Shown in pieces: positions 43,967 to 53,816 of a DNA stretch of 64,000 bases. Source of the DNA: Opitutia bacterium (GTDB taxonomy: Bacteria > Verrucomicrobiota > Verrucomicrobiia > Opitutales > Opitutaceae); contig CANJIU010000001.1 in NCBI GenBank assembly GCA_947474365.1, positions 122,262-186,261 of the forward strand, in the 5' to 3' direction. Under the pieces are notes generated by a model. It saw nothing but the letters and a program-made list of their open reading frames with translations, had not been told where the DNA came from and ran no database searches. Position 1 is the stretch's first letter. Each line of letters starts with the position of its first letter. A program made the translations under genes and the position numbers.

Positions 43967-44120
43967 ATGGCCGGCAGCAGAAATGGTCCGCAAGCTTGTT
44001 CCGAGCGATGCGATATCAGCCCGGGACGGTCTACGTTCGCTGGGCGAAGCGCTCTTGTTGGTCGCGGCTCGAGTCCGGTCCCCACTCGGACATTTCGGAA
44101 CGGGCAGCGACAGTCGCCGT

Positions 44121-44375
44121 TCAGAACGGCACGTCGTCGTCGCCCGGATTGGCGATTCCATGGGTTTTCCGGTGGCAATCGATGCACAGGCATTGAACAT
44201 CCGTGACGTCGTAATCCCACGGTTCGAGGCCCCTCCGATATGCCGGATGATGCACTTGGAGAGGCACCTCACTCTCAGGTCGCCTGCAACGCCGGCACTG
44301 GTAACCCCAATACTCCAGCACTTCGTGGCGGAATTGGTGCCAGCGCGGATCTTGCAGTTTTTCCTGGTAGGTCAT
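44121..44375 (-). CDS. HNH endonuclease-like protein
   Basis: 84 residues from ATG 44375. Motif order: CRRCRRPESEVPLQVHHPAY, in which CxxC and HH pair as in HNH enzymes, then CLCIDCHRKTHG with CxxCH. This is the compact zinc-binding HNH found in McrA-like and mobile-element nucleases. It is leftward, just upstream of the Wadjet genes and diverging from them. Could be an independent nuclease or part of a defence set. A TTG start at 44393 would add six residues. Confidence 0.75.
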   Translation of the reverse strand: MTYQEKLQDPRWHQFRHEVLEYWGYQCRRCRRPESEVPLQVHHPAYRRGLEPWDYDVTDVQCLCIDCHRKTHGIANPGDDDVPF

Positions 44376-44594
44376 GAGCGTTCTGCGAGCCAATGGTTCT
44401 ACACGAGAACGATGCGATCAAACCAGCAACGCTAGAACTTGAGGCCTCCAACGATGGAGGTATGTAGTGCTAACGGGTGCTGATATGGCGGCACGACGCC
44501 CTAACACTATATTCCGCGAAAAACGAAAAGAGTCGTGTCCATATACAAAAACGATGGGTTGACTTAAACGACGTAACGGTCCTAGCGTGCCGAA

Positions 44595-46010
44595 ATGTCC
44601 GAAGCTTTCTGGCGCGGAGCAGTAAATCGCCGGGCGAAAAATCTCGCCCTGATGAAGCCGTTTTTCGACTTGGAGGCGAACAAGGGCATGACGGTCGACT
44701 TGGGCGACTACGACATGCACCTGCTCTGTTCCGTGCTCATGGAGGCGATTATCGCCGAGATGGGTGGAATCACCGCCGGTGCCCCGTATTCGGCCGTGCT
44801 CCGCGAATTATCCAAGGTGGTGCTCAAGGTGAATCCCGCGGCCACCGCCGGTGAAGTCGACCGGATCGCCAGCCACATCATCGACCATCTCAGCAGCGGC
44901 CGGGGCCGCGACCATTTCGAAGTATCTTACCAGATCATCGCCGAATCCGGCGCGGTCGAAAAACTATCTCACGTCTACCGGCTCTTGGAGCAACGTTTGT
45001 CGCCCGAGGATGAATTGGTCTATGTCGCCACGTCGGAGGCCATTCACATCTATCTGAGCGGGCTCGGCCACGAACTGGAGGCCGAGCAGGCCGCGAACGA
45101 CGCGATCCTGGACCACTATCTGCGGCGCGGAAAACACAAGGAAGCCGGCGAAGCCGCGGACATGGAACGCAAACGCAGTGTCGAATTGCGCGCCCAACTG
45201 CGGGGCTGGTTGATTGCGGCTGAGCGCAGCTTCGACGAAATTCAGTATGCAGCGAAAGTTCTGCCGGAGCTGGCGGAAATCCGGCAGCGCGTGGAGGCGC
45301 GCGGCCCGGTCGAGCAGCGGCAGATCGAGGAGATTCAATCGCGCGCGCTGCAACTGCCACCGGGCGATGACGGCCGGGTGAATTTGATCAACGCCCGGAA
45401 GGCGATTGAGGACGCGTCGCTGGAGCATACGCGGCTCCTCGCGGAGTTGCAGCGGTGCAGCCGCACCCTGCTCGATTGGCAGTCGCATCATCGTTTCCGG
45501 CGGGGCGAGAGCCCGGCGATTCCCGATCCACTCACCGGTTTCCTCCAGCCTCTCCTCCGGTTGACCCATGCGGAATTGGCGGTGGCGATTCCGCGGTTGT
45601 GGCCACTCTTGGTGCCGCCGCGGCTGCCGGTTTTGCCCGATCTTCCGGCACTGATGGATTCGTTGCTCGCCGACACTCGCGACCCGCACGAGTTGTCAGA
45701 ACTGGAGCCCATGCCCGAGAACTACGAGGACATCGTCGCGCCGAAGCGGTTTTCACCCGAAGTGTGCGCGGCGGCGGACGAACTCCTGGCGACGTTGGGA
45801 GCGTCCTTCACACTTTCCGCTGCGTTGGCGGCGACCGCGGCGAAGTTCGGTCCTGCCTCGCCAGAGCTCTCTTACGTCTCGGTGCTCGTGCCCCGGTGGT
45901 TTGAATTGGAAGGCGATGACGACCGCATCGCCCGGCCGACGGGCGGCCCAATCTCGGTCCCCGGTTTTTTTGGCGACGAATTGACGGTGACGAAAGGGAC
46001 GGCAGCATGA
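44595..46010 (+). CDS. jetA: Wadjet JetA (kleisin-like subunit)
   Basis: 471 residues, mainly helical. The opening (AFWRGAVNRRAKNLALMKPF) and the final block (ISVPGFFGDELTVTKG) are hallmarks of the JetA position: it is the kleisin-like subunit of the four-gene Wadjet system. It bridges the JetC SMC-like heads and binds JetB. The call is mainly by gene order: the four genes that follow the JetABCD plan are present, each overlapping or nearly so. Upstream, 44559-44564 is TTGACT but no good -10 follows. The Wadjet complex senses and cuts closed circular DNA such as plasmids. Confidence 0.88.
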   Translation: MSEAFWRGAVNRRAKNLALMKPFFDLEANKGMTVDLGDYDMHLLCSVLMEAIIAEMGGITAGAPYSAVLRELSKVVLKVNPAATAGEVDRIASHIIDHLSSGRGRDHFEVSYQIIAESGAVEKLSHVYRLLEQRLSPEDELVYVATSEAIHIYLSGLGHELEAEQAANDAILDHYLRRGKHKEAGEAADMERKRSVELRAQLRGWLIAAERSFDEIQYAAKVLPELAEIRQRVEARGPVEQRQIEEIQSRALQLPPGDDGRVNLINARKAIEDASLEHTRLLAELQRCSRTLLDWQSHHRFRRGESPAIPDPLTGFLQPLLRLTHAELAVAIPRLWPLLVPPRLPVLPDLPALMDSLLADTRDPHELSELEPMPENYEDIVAPKRFSPEVCAAADELLATLGASFTLSAALAATAAKFGPASPELSYVSVLVPRWFELEGDDDRIARPTGGPISVPGFFGDELTVTKGTAA

Positions 46011-46735
46011 CCTCCGAGCAAAATGGCGGAATCTACGAGGCAGCCCGGTTGTTGCGCCTTGCCTTGAACGCTCGCGAAACCGTGGCCCGAAGTGCGGACT
46101 ATCAACAGTTGCTTCAGCGCTTTCATACCGACCCGGAATTCCGCGAGACGACGCAACAGATCGCACGCGGCTTGGATTTGCAGATTATCGAGCTGGCGCG
46201 GGACATCGGTCTTGCGGTCGTCAACATCGCGGAGGGCCCTTACGCGCCCACGCTCGACGATTTTCGCAGCAACATGCGGGCGCGCGAGCGTATCGTCTAC
46301 GGTCTCCTGCTCGCGATGCTCACGGCCTATGTTTATCCGAGCCGGCGTGCGGTGGGTGAATTGGACGACAGTTCGGTGGTGTCCATCGAACTGCGCGCGC
46401 TCGTCGAATGGGCGTCGACAACGAGTCGGCAAATGAAATCGATCGCCAACGTCGAGGACGTGGCCAACGCGGATTTGCGCGCGGGATTTGAGTCCATCGC
46501 CGTCCTCGAACCGTTCGGCGACGGTCAGAATACGCTGCAATATCGGCTTCGTTACGTGCTGAACTGGCTGGCGGATCACGGTCTCTTCCTGCGACGCGAG
46601 GAAGGCGGACGGGAACTTTGGATCGCACGACCACATTTCCGCGTGCAGGCGCGTTTTCTCATGCTGAGTTCACATGATCGCCTGATCGAATTCCTCGGCG
46701 CGCGGGCCGACGGCACGACCACCCCAACGAGCTAA
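46007..46735 (+). CDS. jetB: Wadjet JetB (KITE-like subunit)
   Basis: 242 residues, ATG overlapping the jetA stop by 4 bp. Winged-helix rich (LLQRFHTDPEFRETTQQI; LNWLADHGLFLRREEGGREL), as expected for the KITE-like partner that binds JetA. Size is normal for JetB (about 200-250). Gene order JetA-JetB-JetC is intact. Confidence 0.88.
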   Translation: MTSEQNGGIYEAARLLRLALNARETVARSADYQQLLQRFHTDPEFRETTQQIARGLDLQIIELARDIGLAVVNIAEGPYAPTLDDFRSNMRARERIVYGLLLAMLTAYVYPSRRAVGELDDSSVVSIELRALVEWASTTSRQMKSIANVEDVANADLRAGFESIAVLEPFGDGQNTLQYRLRYVLNWLADHGLFLRREEGGRELWIARPHFRVQARFLMLSSHDRLIEFLGARADGTTTPTS

Positions 46736-46741
46736 TCCCCC

Positions 46742-49700
46742 ATGGCCAAGCTGCTGCGAGTTCATCTGGTTGCTCTGGGTCATCCCGAGGCCCGCTTTCA
46801 TCCGTTGTCCCTGCGCTTCGAAGGCCAGGGCGTTCCCATGGCGAGCGTCGTGAATCTCCGTAACGGTGGAGGAAAGACGTCACTGCTTTCCCTCATCTAT
46901 GCGGTGCTATTGCCGGGTAAACTCGACTTCCTCGGCAAGGTTAATGGCAGCAACCGGACGGTGGATGAATACTTCACACTCGGGCGCCTGGGTGTCGTGG
47001 CCTTGGAAATGGAAAGCCAGGTTGGTCGGTTCGTCCTAATGCTGGCGTGGGTCCGCAAGGACCGTGAGGAGGCGCCAACTCTATTCTCTTTCCGGTCCGA
47101 TCGTGACGGAATCCCTTTTGACGAACTGCCCTTACAGGAAATCGGTCCGGCCCCGGTCACGACGCTCGGAGATCTCGAACGATGGTTGAAGGACCGGCAC
47201 GGGCGGGCGCCGGCGCAGGTCGATCTGTTCGTGGCCCCGAATTTTCGGGAATGGCACTCCCACTTGAAGAAGTCCCGCGGGGTCGACTCGCACCTTTACC
47301 GCAGCCACCTCGCCATGAATCGCTCCGAAGGCGCGGTCGACGAGGAGTTCAAGTTCACCAAGACGAATGACTTTATCCGGCGGTATCTCGAGTTCGCCAT
47401 CGAGGCGCCCACGATGGGCCGCGACGCGGAAGACCCCGTCACTGCGAACCTAAACGAGCATCGGCAAAGCCTGACCAAGCTGCCGCACTACCATAAGGAG
47501 ATCGATTTCATCGAACAGATCCTCCCGCCTCTGCGCGAGCTGGACGGCCATGCCAATCGCCGCAAGACCGCCGACGCCGACCGCTCGCAGGCCATGTCAG
47601 AACTTGGCCTCCTCGCCGAGGGCATCGCCTTTCTGGAACAGGATTACCGGAAGAAACAGGGTGAGTTTGAACGTCAGCACCGGGAGAAGAAAACCACGCG
47701 AGACGGGCTCATCACGCAACGGGACAACGCGCGCCGCTACGCGGGCGGCTACGACCGCAAAGCGAAGGAGCTGCGGATCAGCGAAGCGAAGGCGATCTAC
47801 GACAAGGCGAAGGAGGATGCGCAGTATGCGTCCGGGCATTCGCATCTCCTGGCCTGTGCGTTGCGGTGGCGCGAAGTCCGGCGCGCAACCGTCAAACTGA
47901 AGGCGCTGACCGAGCAGCGCGATCAACTCCAGAATGATCTGCGGCCCGAACTGCAGGAGGTCGAGCGGCGCGCGCTGCGGCTCAACGAAGCCTACAACGA
48001 CGCCATCTTGGGTGCAGAGGTGGCGTTGGCGGAAGCGAAGGACAACGAGACCGATACGAATTTTAAGCTTAGCCGGCAGCGGACCAAGGCCGCGGCCCTC
48101 ATGACTCGGCACGGCAAGATCGGTGAGGAGTTGAGCGGGGTTCGTAGTCGCATCGAGTCGGCTAACAAGATGCGCGAGGACCTGCGGGAGAAACAAATCC
48201 TGCTACCGCGCGAAAATGCGGCGGAGGCGGAGAAGCGACTCGGTGACGAGCAATTCCGCTACAATAATAGCGTCGCGACCTTGCGCCGCGAAGCTGGGGA
48301 AGCGCGAGGCCGGGCCAAACTCCGGCGGGCCGAATCTAAGCGCCTGCTGGAACTGGCGACCAAGGCGCACGCCGCGGCCGAGCAAGCCGGCGGGGATTTG
48401 CGCCGTTTCGAGGAGGCGCGGACGGCCTGCGCCCTGCTCGATGCTGTAAAGCACGTTTTGGAGGGCGGTGATTTCGATCCTTTCAACCCCGGCGTCATCG
48501 CGGCTCTCCAAGGACGGGAACGCATCCTGCGTCAGCAGAAGCTCGCGCTGGGGATCGAACGCGCGGAGGACCGGCGGTTGATCGAGCGCTACGATCCGCA
48601 GCACCAGCCCCTGTTTCCGCCGCCACGGGAAATCGAAAAGCTGTTGGTCTGGCTGCGAGAGAGGAACATCCGCGGCGTGATGACGGCGTATGAGTGGTTG
48701 AACGCAAATCTCCCGGGTGAGCAGGCGGAGGCAGCGCGGAGTCGGCTGCGGGCCGACCCCGCGACCTACAGCGGCTTGATCGCCAACACCCAGGCCGACC
48801 TCGACGCGGCCCAGGCTGCCTGCGCCCAGTTTGCGGTCTCGCGCCCGGTCAAAATTTCCCTATCGGCGAAACTGCTGGCCCCGCCCGCCAGCGAAGCGGT
48901 CACCGTGTTGCCGGAACGCGCCGGGTTGTTCAACGCCCGCGCTGCCGTGGGTGAGTTGGGCCAGATCAGTGAGAACCAACGGCAGTTGGATGCCGATGAG
49001 GAGGAGTTGGGTCGGCAGGCGGCGTCCTTCGCTGCCGCTGCGACTCAGGTGGATTCCGTGCAGCGGCAATTCTCCGCGGTGTGGGTCGCTGATCGCCGAC
49101 GGACGGTAACGGAAAGCGATGCGCTGGTGCGGCAGCACACGTCCGCCGCCGATGCCGAGCATGCCAGTGCGGAACGGGCCGACGACGATGCGCAGCGCGC
49201 CGAGCAGGAAGCCGTGACCTTCGAGCAGCGGTCAAGCGTGGCCGGCACTCAGTTGGCCCAGGTCATCACCTACCGAAACAACTTCGGGAATCACCTCGAT
49301 TCGTGGCTTCACCAACAAGCGCAAAAGAGCGAGGAGTTGACCCTCAACGAAAACGAACAAAGCGATCTTGCGGCGGCGATTCGGCTGCTCGAAGCGGATC
49401 AACCGACGAATGCCGAGCGCCGTCGGCGAGCGGAAATGTCCGTGTTTGAACTTCAGACGGCGAAGAGTGCGCTCAAATTGGGAGCCTACTTGCCCGAGAA
49501 GGCACCTGCCACCGAGCACGGCGACATCGCCGCCGAGGAAGTGCCGTTCACTACGGCGCGCGACTCCTACGAGCAGAAACTCCACCATGGTCCGCTCGAC
49601 GTGCAGATTTCCGCCGCCCAACAGGGCGTCACCGAATGTGAAAATCTGTTTAACCGCGGCGCGAAGGGAACCAGGAGCGATGAGATCGCGGGATTGTCAG

Positions 49701-51094
49701 AAACAGCTGATCTAGAATTGCAGTCGTCCATTGCCGAGGAGGACGAACGAAAAGCCAACACCGAGGAGAGCCGCACGGCCGCGGAGTTAGGGCGCGCCGA
49801 GAAGGACAAGCCGAAACCGCTGGGCGTGAATGAACGCGCCGATCTCGATCCCGAGCTGCCCAGTCCGGCAACGTCCGAAATTGCCGACCGCTACCGGGAG
49901 GAAAAGATTTTGTTGAGCAAAGGTTTGGATGAGCAGGCTGATGCGCTCCGCGATGTCGTCGTTGATTTGGAGAGCCAGGCTCGCGACGCGAAAGCGAACG
50001 CCGATCAATATTCAGGCATGGCTGACCTCGTCCTGCCGGGCCGAGCCGAGAGGCCCTGTGAACATGCCGACCTCACTGGAAATCCGGACGGTGACCGGGT
50101 CCGCGTCAAGGCGGTCAAGAAACGATTCGAGGACGCCAAGAAGCTGGCGGAGGATCTCGGCACCAAGATGGAGGCAATCTTCGACCACAAGATCGACCTC
50201 TTGGTGAAGCACGAGAAATGGGATAACTTTAGCGTCGATATTCGCGACCGTTTTCGCCGTTTCACCCGCAAGGACTACGAACAGGCCACGACCCAGCACA
50301 TCCACGATTGCGAGGAGCGTAAGGCCGGGATCGACGCCAAAATCGTCGAAATCGAAAAGCTCCGCGACACGCTGGTCGACAAATTGTATGAGCGGGCGAA
50401 CGACGCCATCCGCTCGCTGGAGCACGCGGCGCGGCTCAGTCGCATGCCAGACGGCACCGGGGCCTGGTCGGGACAGCCGTTCCTCAAAGTCCGAATTCCG
50501 GCGCGCGGTAATCAGGCTGAACGCCGCGTGCTGTTGGGGCGGTTGATGGATTCATGGATGGCGCCCGGCAAAAAAGATATGAGCATCCCGCGCGGCGCGG
50601 CTTTGGCGCACGATTGTCTACTCGCCGTGATGAACCAGCGTGAGATCGACATCGAGATTCTCAAACCCGAGGGAACAGTGCCGTCCGCCTGCAACTACCA
50701 GCCGGTCACGAAGCTCGCCGCATTTTCTGGCGGTCAACGCGTAACGGCGGCGATCCTTCTCTACTGTGTGATTGTCCGCGTGCGGTCCGATCAAGGCGAC
50801 ATGCTCACCGACTGCGGGTTTCTCGTGCTCGACAATCCGTTCGGCCAGGCGAACCACTTTCCGCTGGTCGACCTCCAAATTAATATGGCACGGGTGATGG
50901 GCGTGCAGCTCATCTATTTCACCGGCATCAACGACCTTGAAGCACTGGCGTCGTTTCCGCTTCGCTTGCGGTTGCGCAACAGCGCCCGCAACGGCGCGAA
51001 CGGCGATCGATTCGTCCGGCATGAGCCCAATGCCGTCACTGCGATCCGCTTGGGCGAAACCAACCCCACCAATGGAAACGCACCTGGTGCTTGA
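46742..51094 (+). CDS. jetC: Wadjet JetC (SMC/MukB-like ATPase)
   Basis: 1,450 residues. N-terminal Walker A NGGGKTSLLSLIY at about 40-52 follows the MukB-like motif VVNLRNGGG. Long coiled-coil arms run to about residue 1240, with several breaks. The C-terminal head has the ABC signature FSGGQRVTAAILLY at about 1327 and Walker B FLVLDNPFGQANHF at about 1360. It is longer than many JetC proteins (about 1,100), suggesting a type with extended arms; subtype not assigned. JetC powers DNA extrusion that lets the complex measure and cut circular DNA. Confidence 0.95.
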   Translation: MAKLLRVHLVALGHPEARFHPLSLRFEGQGVPMASVVNLRNGGGKTSLLSLIYAVLLPGKLDFLGKVNGSNRTVDEYFTLGRLGVVALEMESQVGRFVLMLAWVRKDREEAPTLFSFRSDRDGIPFDELPLQEIGPAPVTTLGDLERWLKDRHGRAPAQVDLFVAPNFREWHSHLKKSRGVDSHLYRSHLAMNRSEGAVDEEFKFTKTNDFIRRYLEFAIEAPTMGRDAEDPVTANLNEHRQSLTKLPHYHKEIDFIEQILPPLRELDGHANRRKTADADRSQAMSELGLLAEGIAFLEQDYRKKQGEFERQHREKKTTRDGLITQRDNARRYAGGYDRKAKELRISEAKAIYDKAKEDAQYASGHSHLLACALRWREVRRATVKLKALTEQRDQLQNDLRPELQEVERRALRLNEAYNDAILGAEVALAEAKDNETDTNFKLSRQRTKAAALMTRHGKIGEELSGVRSRIESANKMREDLREKQILLPRENAAEAEKRLGDEQFRYNNSVATLRREAGEARGRAKLRRAESKRLLELATKAHAAAEQAGGDLRRFEEARTACALLDAVKHVLEGGDFDPFNPGVIAALQGRERILRQQKLALGIERAEDRRLIERYDPQHQPLFPPPREIEKLLVWLRERNIRGVMTAYEWLNANLPGEQAEAARSRLRADPATYSGLIANTQADLDAAQAACAQFAVSRPVKISLSAKLLAPPASEAVTVLPERAGLFNARAAVGELGQISENQRQLDADEEELGRQAASFAAAATQVDSVQRQFSAVWVADRRRTVTESDALVRQHTSAADAEHASAERADDDAQRAEQEAVTFEQRSSVAGTQLAQVITYRNNFGNHLDSWLHQQAQKSEELTLNENEQSDLAAAIRLLEADQPTNAERRRRAEMSVFELQTAKSALKLGAYLPEKAPATEHGDIAAEEVPFTTARDSYEQKLHHGPLDVQISAAQQGVTECENLFNRGAKGTRSDEIAGLSETADLELQSSIAEEDERKANTEESRTAAELGRAEKDKPKPLGVNERADLDPELPSPATSEIADRYREEKILLSKGLDEQADALRDVVVDLESQARDAKANADQYSGMADLVLPGRAERPCEHADLTGNPDGDRVRVKAVKKRFEDAKKLAEDLGTKMEAIFDHKIDLLVKHEKWDNFSVDIRDRFRRFTRKDYEQATTQHIHDCEERKAGIDAKIVEIEKLRDTLVDKLYERANDAIRSLEHAARLSRMPDGTGAWSGQPFLKVRIPARGNQAERRVLLGRLMDSWMAPGKKDMSIPRGAALAHDCLLAVMNQREIDIEILKPEGTVPSACNYQPVTKLAAFSGGQRVTAAILLYCVIVRVRSDQGDMLTDCGFLVLDNPFGQANHFPLVDLQINMARVMGVQLIYFTGINDLEALASFPLRLRLRNSARNGANGDRFVRHEPNAVTAIRLGETNPTNGNAPGA

Positions 51095-52097
51095 GGCCGT
51101 GAAGGCCGCGCTTACGGCGGGCCGCAAACAGGTCGATTCCGAGGCGGTGTTCAACGCCTTGGTCGAACGAGTGCCCCATTTGCGCACGGATCCGGATCGC
51201 TGGGAACTGTTCGTCGAAATGCTGATCGCCGCCGAGTCGGAGGATCTAATTGTGCTGCCGTCAACTGAGGGGTCGGGGTGGGTGCAGACTGTCACGCCCG
51301 CGCGGCCGAAATGGATTCGGTTGCCGACAAAGAAGCCGCCGAAGGACGGATTCGATCACCGGTCCTTTCCGTGGAACCCGTCGCTCAGTTTTTTAGGAGG
51401 TGAAAGGATTTTGCCGAAGGGCATCCGGGACGCCGCACTTTCCATTCAACGATTCCTCGCCGAGGGGGGAGCATCACGCGCCCACGCGCCGATCAAGGAG
51501 CGTTCGTTCGATATTTTTGGGGACGAGAAACGACTGGAGGGACTTCAGCATTCGACAATCTTGTTTGGGACCGGAAAGTTGGGACTGGAGTTGCTACGCT
51601 GCTTTGTCGTGTCGCCAACGCCGGTTGCGGAGCGATTCGCGTTGGGGACTGGCATCATAATTCTGGAGAACGAAGCGACGTTCGATTCGTTTTGCCGGCT
51701 CTCGCGCCACAAGCCTGTTTTCGCATTAGTGGTTTATGGGCGCGGGCACGAAATCCAAAAATGCGTGCCTTATCTCCAGCGGGAGGCGTCCCGCGCTGGC
51801 GTGCCGGAGATTCACTATTTCGGCGACGTTGACCGGAGGGGTTTAGAAATTCCGCGCCAGCTGGCGTTGAACGCCGCGGTGGGCGTCCCCGTGCGACCGC
51901 TGGTTGTAGCGTATGAGGCGATTCTTCGCCAGACGCCGGCCTCAACCCAACCGGCTCCCGCGTGCTGTGATTGGTTGCCGCCCGACCTGGCGGCTCGCGC
52001 CGCGACCGTCGTGCTCGAAAGCCGCCGGCTGCCCCAAGAGGCATTCGGTTGGGACGAGATTGCGGCTCTGCATCGGCTCGACGTTTTTCTGCGCTAA
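51072..52097 (+). CDS. jetD: Wadjet JetD (Toprim nuclease subunit)
   Basis: 341 residues from ATG 51072, overlapping jetC by 23 bp. N-terminal winged-helix region (about 1-60). The Toprim fold is visible with an acidic residue near 203 in IIILENEATFDSF and a DVD motif in YFGDVDRRGLEIPRQLAL near 249-266. JetD is the nuclease of Wadjet and resembles topoisomerase VI A subunit and the SPO11 fold. The last helix (FGWDEIAALHRLDVFL) fits the family's C-terminus. All four subunits look intact. Confidence 0.93.
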   Translation: METHLVLEAVKAALTAGRKQVDSEAVFNALVERVPHLRTDPDRWELFVEMLIAAESEDLIVLPSTEGSGWVQTVTPARPKWIRLPTKKPPKDGFDHRSFPWNPSLSFLGGERILPKGIRDAALSIQRFLAEGGASRAHAPIKERSFDIFGDEKRLEGLQHSTILFGTGKLGLELLRCFVVSPTPVAERFALGTGIIILENEATFDSFCRLSRHKPVFALVVYGRGHEIQKCVPYLQREASRAGVPEIHYFGDVDRRGLEIPRQLALNAAVGVPVRPLVVAYEAILRQTPASTQPAPACCDWLPPDLAARAATVVLESRRLPQEAFGWDEIAALHRLDVFLR

Positions 52098-52098
52098 T

Positions 52099-52929
52099 AT
52101 GGGAAACAAGACGAACACCGACAATTGGGGCGCCCGCGAACGGCTGCTTTACCTCGAACGCCTGGCTTACTGGCGGGGCTGGGTCCGCCGGGGGGATCTG
52201 TCCGAGAAATTCGGAATTTCGATTCCTCAAGCCTCGGCCGACATCGCGGAATATCTAAAGCGGAACGCTCCCGCACTCCGCTACGATCTCAGTCAAAAAC
52301 GCTACGTGGCCAATCCGGGGATGACGCCGGTGTTTGAACGTGGCGGATTGGATGAGGCCGTGCAGTTGCTTGTCTCCGGCGGTGCGGAGGCAGCGCACGT
52401 CGACCGTGTCGCGCGGATTGACCTTCCTCACCGGCACGCAGCGCCAGAAGTGGTTCGCGATTTGGTGCGAGCGGTCTTCGCCGTCGCCGCGATCGACCTC
52501 TACTACTATTCCATGAATTCCGGCACGGAAGGCTGGAGGACGGTGAGTCCCCACGCCTTCGCCCATGATGGTTATCGGTGGCATGTGCGGGCGTGGTGTC
52601 ACGACGATGCCGTCTACAAAGATTTTGTGCTCGGGCGGATTGCGCGGGTTCGAGCATCTGGCCGGAACCCTGATTCGCTGCCACCGGACGCCGAATGGCT
52701 AGAATTCGTCGACGTTCGCTTTCGGGCTCACCGCGGCCTCTCGGCGGTTCAACGGGAAGCGTTGGAACGCGATTTCGCCATGAAAGAGGGTGTCGCCGTG
52801 GTTCGGGTAAGAAAAGCGATGCTGCTCTACACTTTGGTTTACCTCGGGCTCGACACCTCGGCGACCGCCCCGGTCAGGCGCCTTGAGTTGGTCGGCAAAA
52901 CAAAATCGTCCGTGCGCCGGCAAAAATAG
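52099..52929 (+). CDS. WYL-domain transcriptional regulator (BrxR/CapW-like)
   Basis: 276 residues. N-terminal winged HTH at about 10-65 (RRGDLSEKFGISIPQASADI). WYL domain at about 130-200 (IDLYYYSMNSGTEGWRTVSP; GYRWHVRAWCHDDAVYKDFV), then a C-terminal WCX-like domain. This HTH-WYL-WCX plan occurs in regulators of BREX and CBASS. It begins one base after jetD stops, so it is likely to belong to the Wadjet transcript and could repress it until a nucleic-acid signal is sensed. The WYL ligand is not predictable. Confidence 0.88.
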   Translation: MGNKTNTDNWGARERLLYLERLAYWRGWVRRGDLSEKFGISIPQASADIAEYLKRNAPALRYDLSQKRYVANPGMTPVFERGGLDEAVQLLVSGGAEAAHVDRVARIDLPHRHAAPEVVRDLVRAVFAVAAIDLYYYSMNSGTEGWRTVSPHAFAHDGYRWHVRAWCHDDAVYKDFVLGRIARVRASGRNPDSLPPDAEWLEFVDVRFRAHRGLSAVQREALERDFAMKEGVAVVRVRKAMLLYTLVYLGLDTSATAPVRRLELVGKTKSSVRRQK

Positions 52930-52946
52930 GAGCCGGAAATTCGACA

Positions 52947-53798
52947 ATGCTGTGCGCCACCCGCCAGAGCGATGCCGCCAAAGTGACGGCCAGCGAGACG
53001 ACTAAGGCCCTGGGACCTTTTGTTTGTCCCGAGTGCGCCAAGGCGGTGATCGTCCGAAAGTGCCGGACGAAGGTAGATCACTTCGCCCATTTGCCTCCCG
53101 TGACGTGTCAGTATGGTGCCGGAGAAACGGAACAGCATCGCCAGTGCAAGACGCAGATTTTTGAGGCGTTGCGAGCCTGCCCCCACGTCACGAAATTGGA
53201 GCTAGAGCGCCGTCTGGGTGAAGTGCGCCCCGACATCAGTTGCTTTATCGGTCGCGTTCCGGTCGCGATCGAAGTCCAGATCAGCGCGCTTTCCTATGAC
53301 CTGATTTTGAAGAGGACGGAGGCGTATGCGCGGAAAAAAATCTATCTCCTCTGGCTGTCCCCGTGGACGGACGATTTGGAATTCAAGGATCGTTACGCAC
53401 CGAAACTTTGGGAGCGATGGTGCCATGCCGCCTACTACGGCCGAGTTTACTTTTGGTTCAACGATAGCCGGGTAGTTCCCTACCATTTTGATCCCTACCT
53501 GCTGCATGTTCCTCATTCGGAATGGCACGGCGAAGGTGGCGAAGAGATGAGCAGCGGGGGCTACGACCGATTCTCCAAGAAGTTCAAAACACCGGCTAGG
53601 GGGAGACTCCTGGACATTGCCACCGACTTTGTGCCAGTCGACCATCCCGGCTTCGTGGGTGGCAGCATGATCGTGCCACCGTGCCGATTGTTCAAAGACC
53701 GCTTTGGGAAGTTCGACCAGTTGCGATTCGCACCAGTTCCTGCCGTCGCGCAGCCCGCTTCGGACGAGTATGACGACGACGCTGATGCGTCGGACTAA
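52947..53798 (+). CDS. CoiA-like competence/nuclease protein
   Basis: 283 residues, 17 bp after the WYL gene. N-terminal zinc finger (CPECAKAVIVRKC) and the phrase VDHFAHLPPVTCQYGAGETE then HRQCKTQIFEAL; next VRPDISCFIGRVPVAIEVQI, giving an RPD...ExQ catalytic arrangement, the nuclease core of the CoiA family. CoiA acts in natural transformation in Gram-positives; related proteins occur in defence regions. Together with Wadjet it may act on incoming DNA. C-terminus acidic. Confidence 0.8.
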   Translation: MLCATRQSDAAKVTASETTKALGPFVCPECAKAVIVRKCRTKVDHFAHLPPVTCQYGAGETEQHRQCKTQIFEALRACPHVTKLELERRLGEVRPDISCFIGRVPVAIEVQISALSYDLILKRTEAYARKKIYLLWLSPWTDDLEFKDRYAPKLWERWCHAAYYGRVYFWFNDSRVVPYHFDPYLLHVPHSEWHGEGGEEMSSGGYDRFSKKFKTPARGRLLDIATDFVPVDHPGFVGGSMIVPPCRLFKDRFGKFDQLRFAPVPAVAQPASDEYDDDADASD

Positions 53799-53816
53799 CG
53801 ATACTATCTCCGCACT

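Noticed and set aside
44571..44588. TAACGGTCCTAGCG resembles the conserved 23S rRNA segment that contains the I-CeuI site.
   Set aside because: The match is short and lacks the AAGG of the rRNA motif; nothing around it looks like rRNA. Treated as chance just upstream of jetA.
44595..52097. The cluster as a housekeeping MukBEF condensin.
   Set aside because: The fourth gene has a Toprim nuclease domain (JetD) and the setting is a defence island, which fits Wadjet, not a chromosomal condensin.
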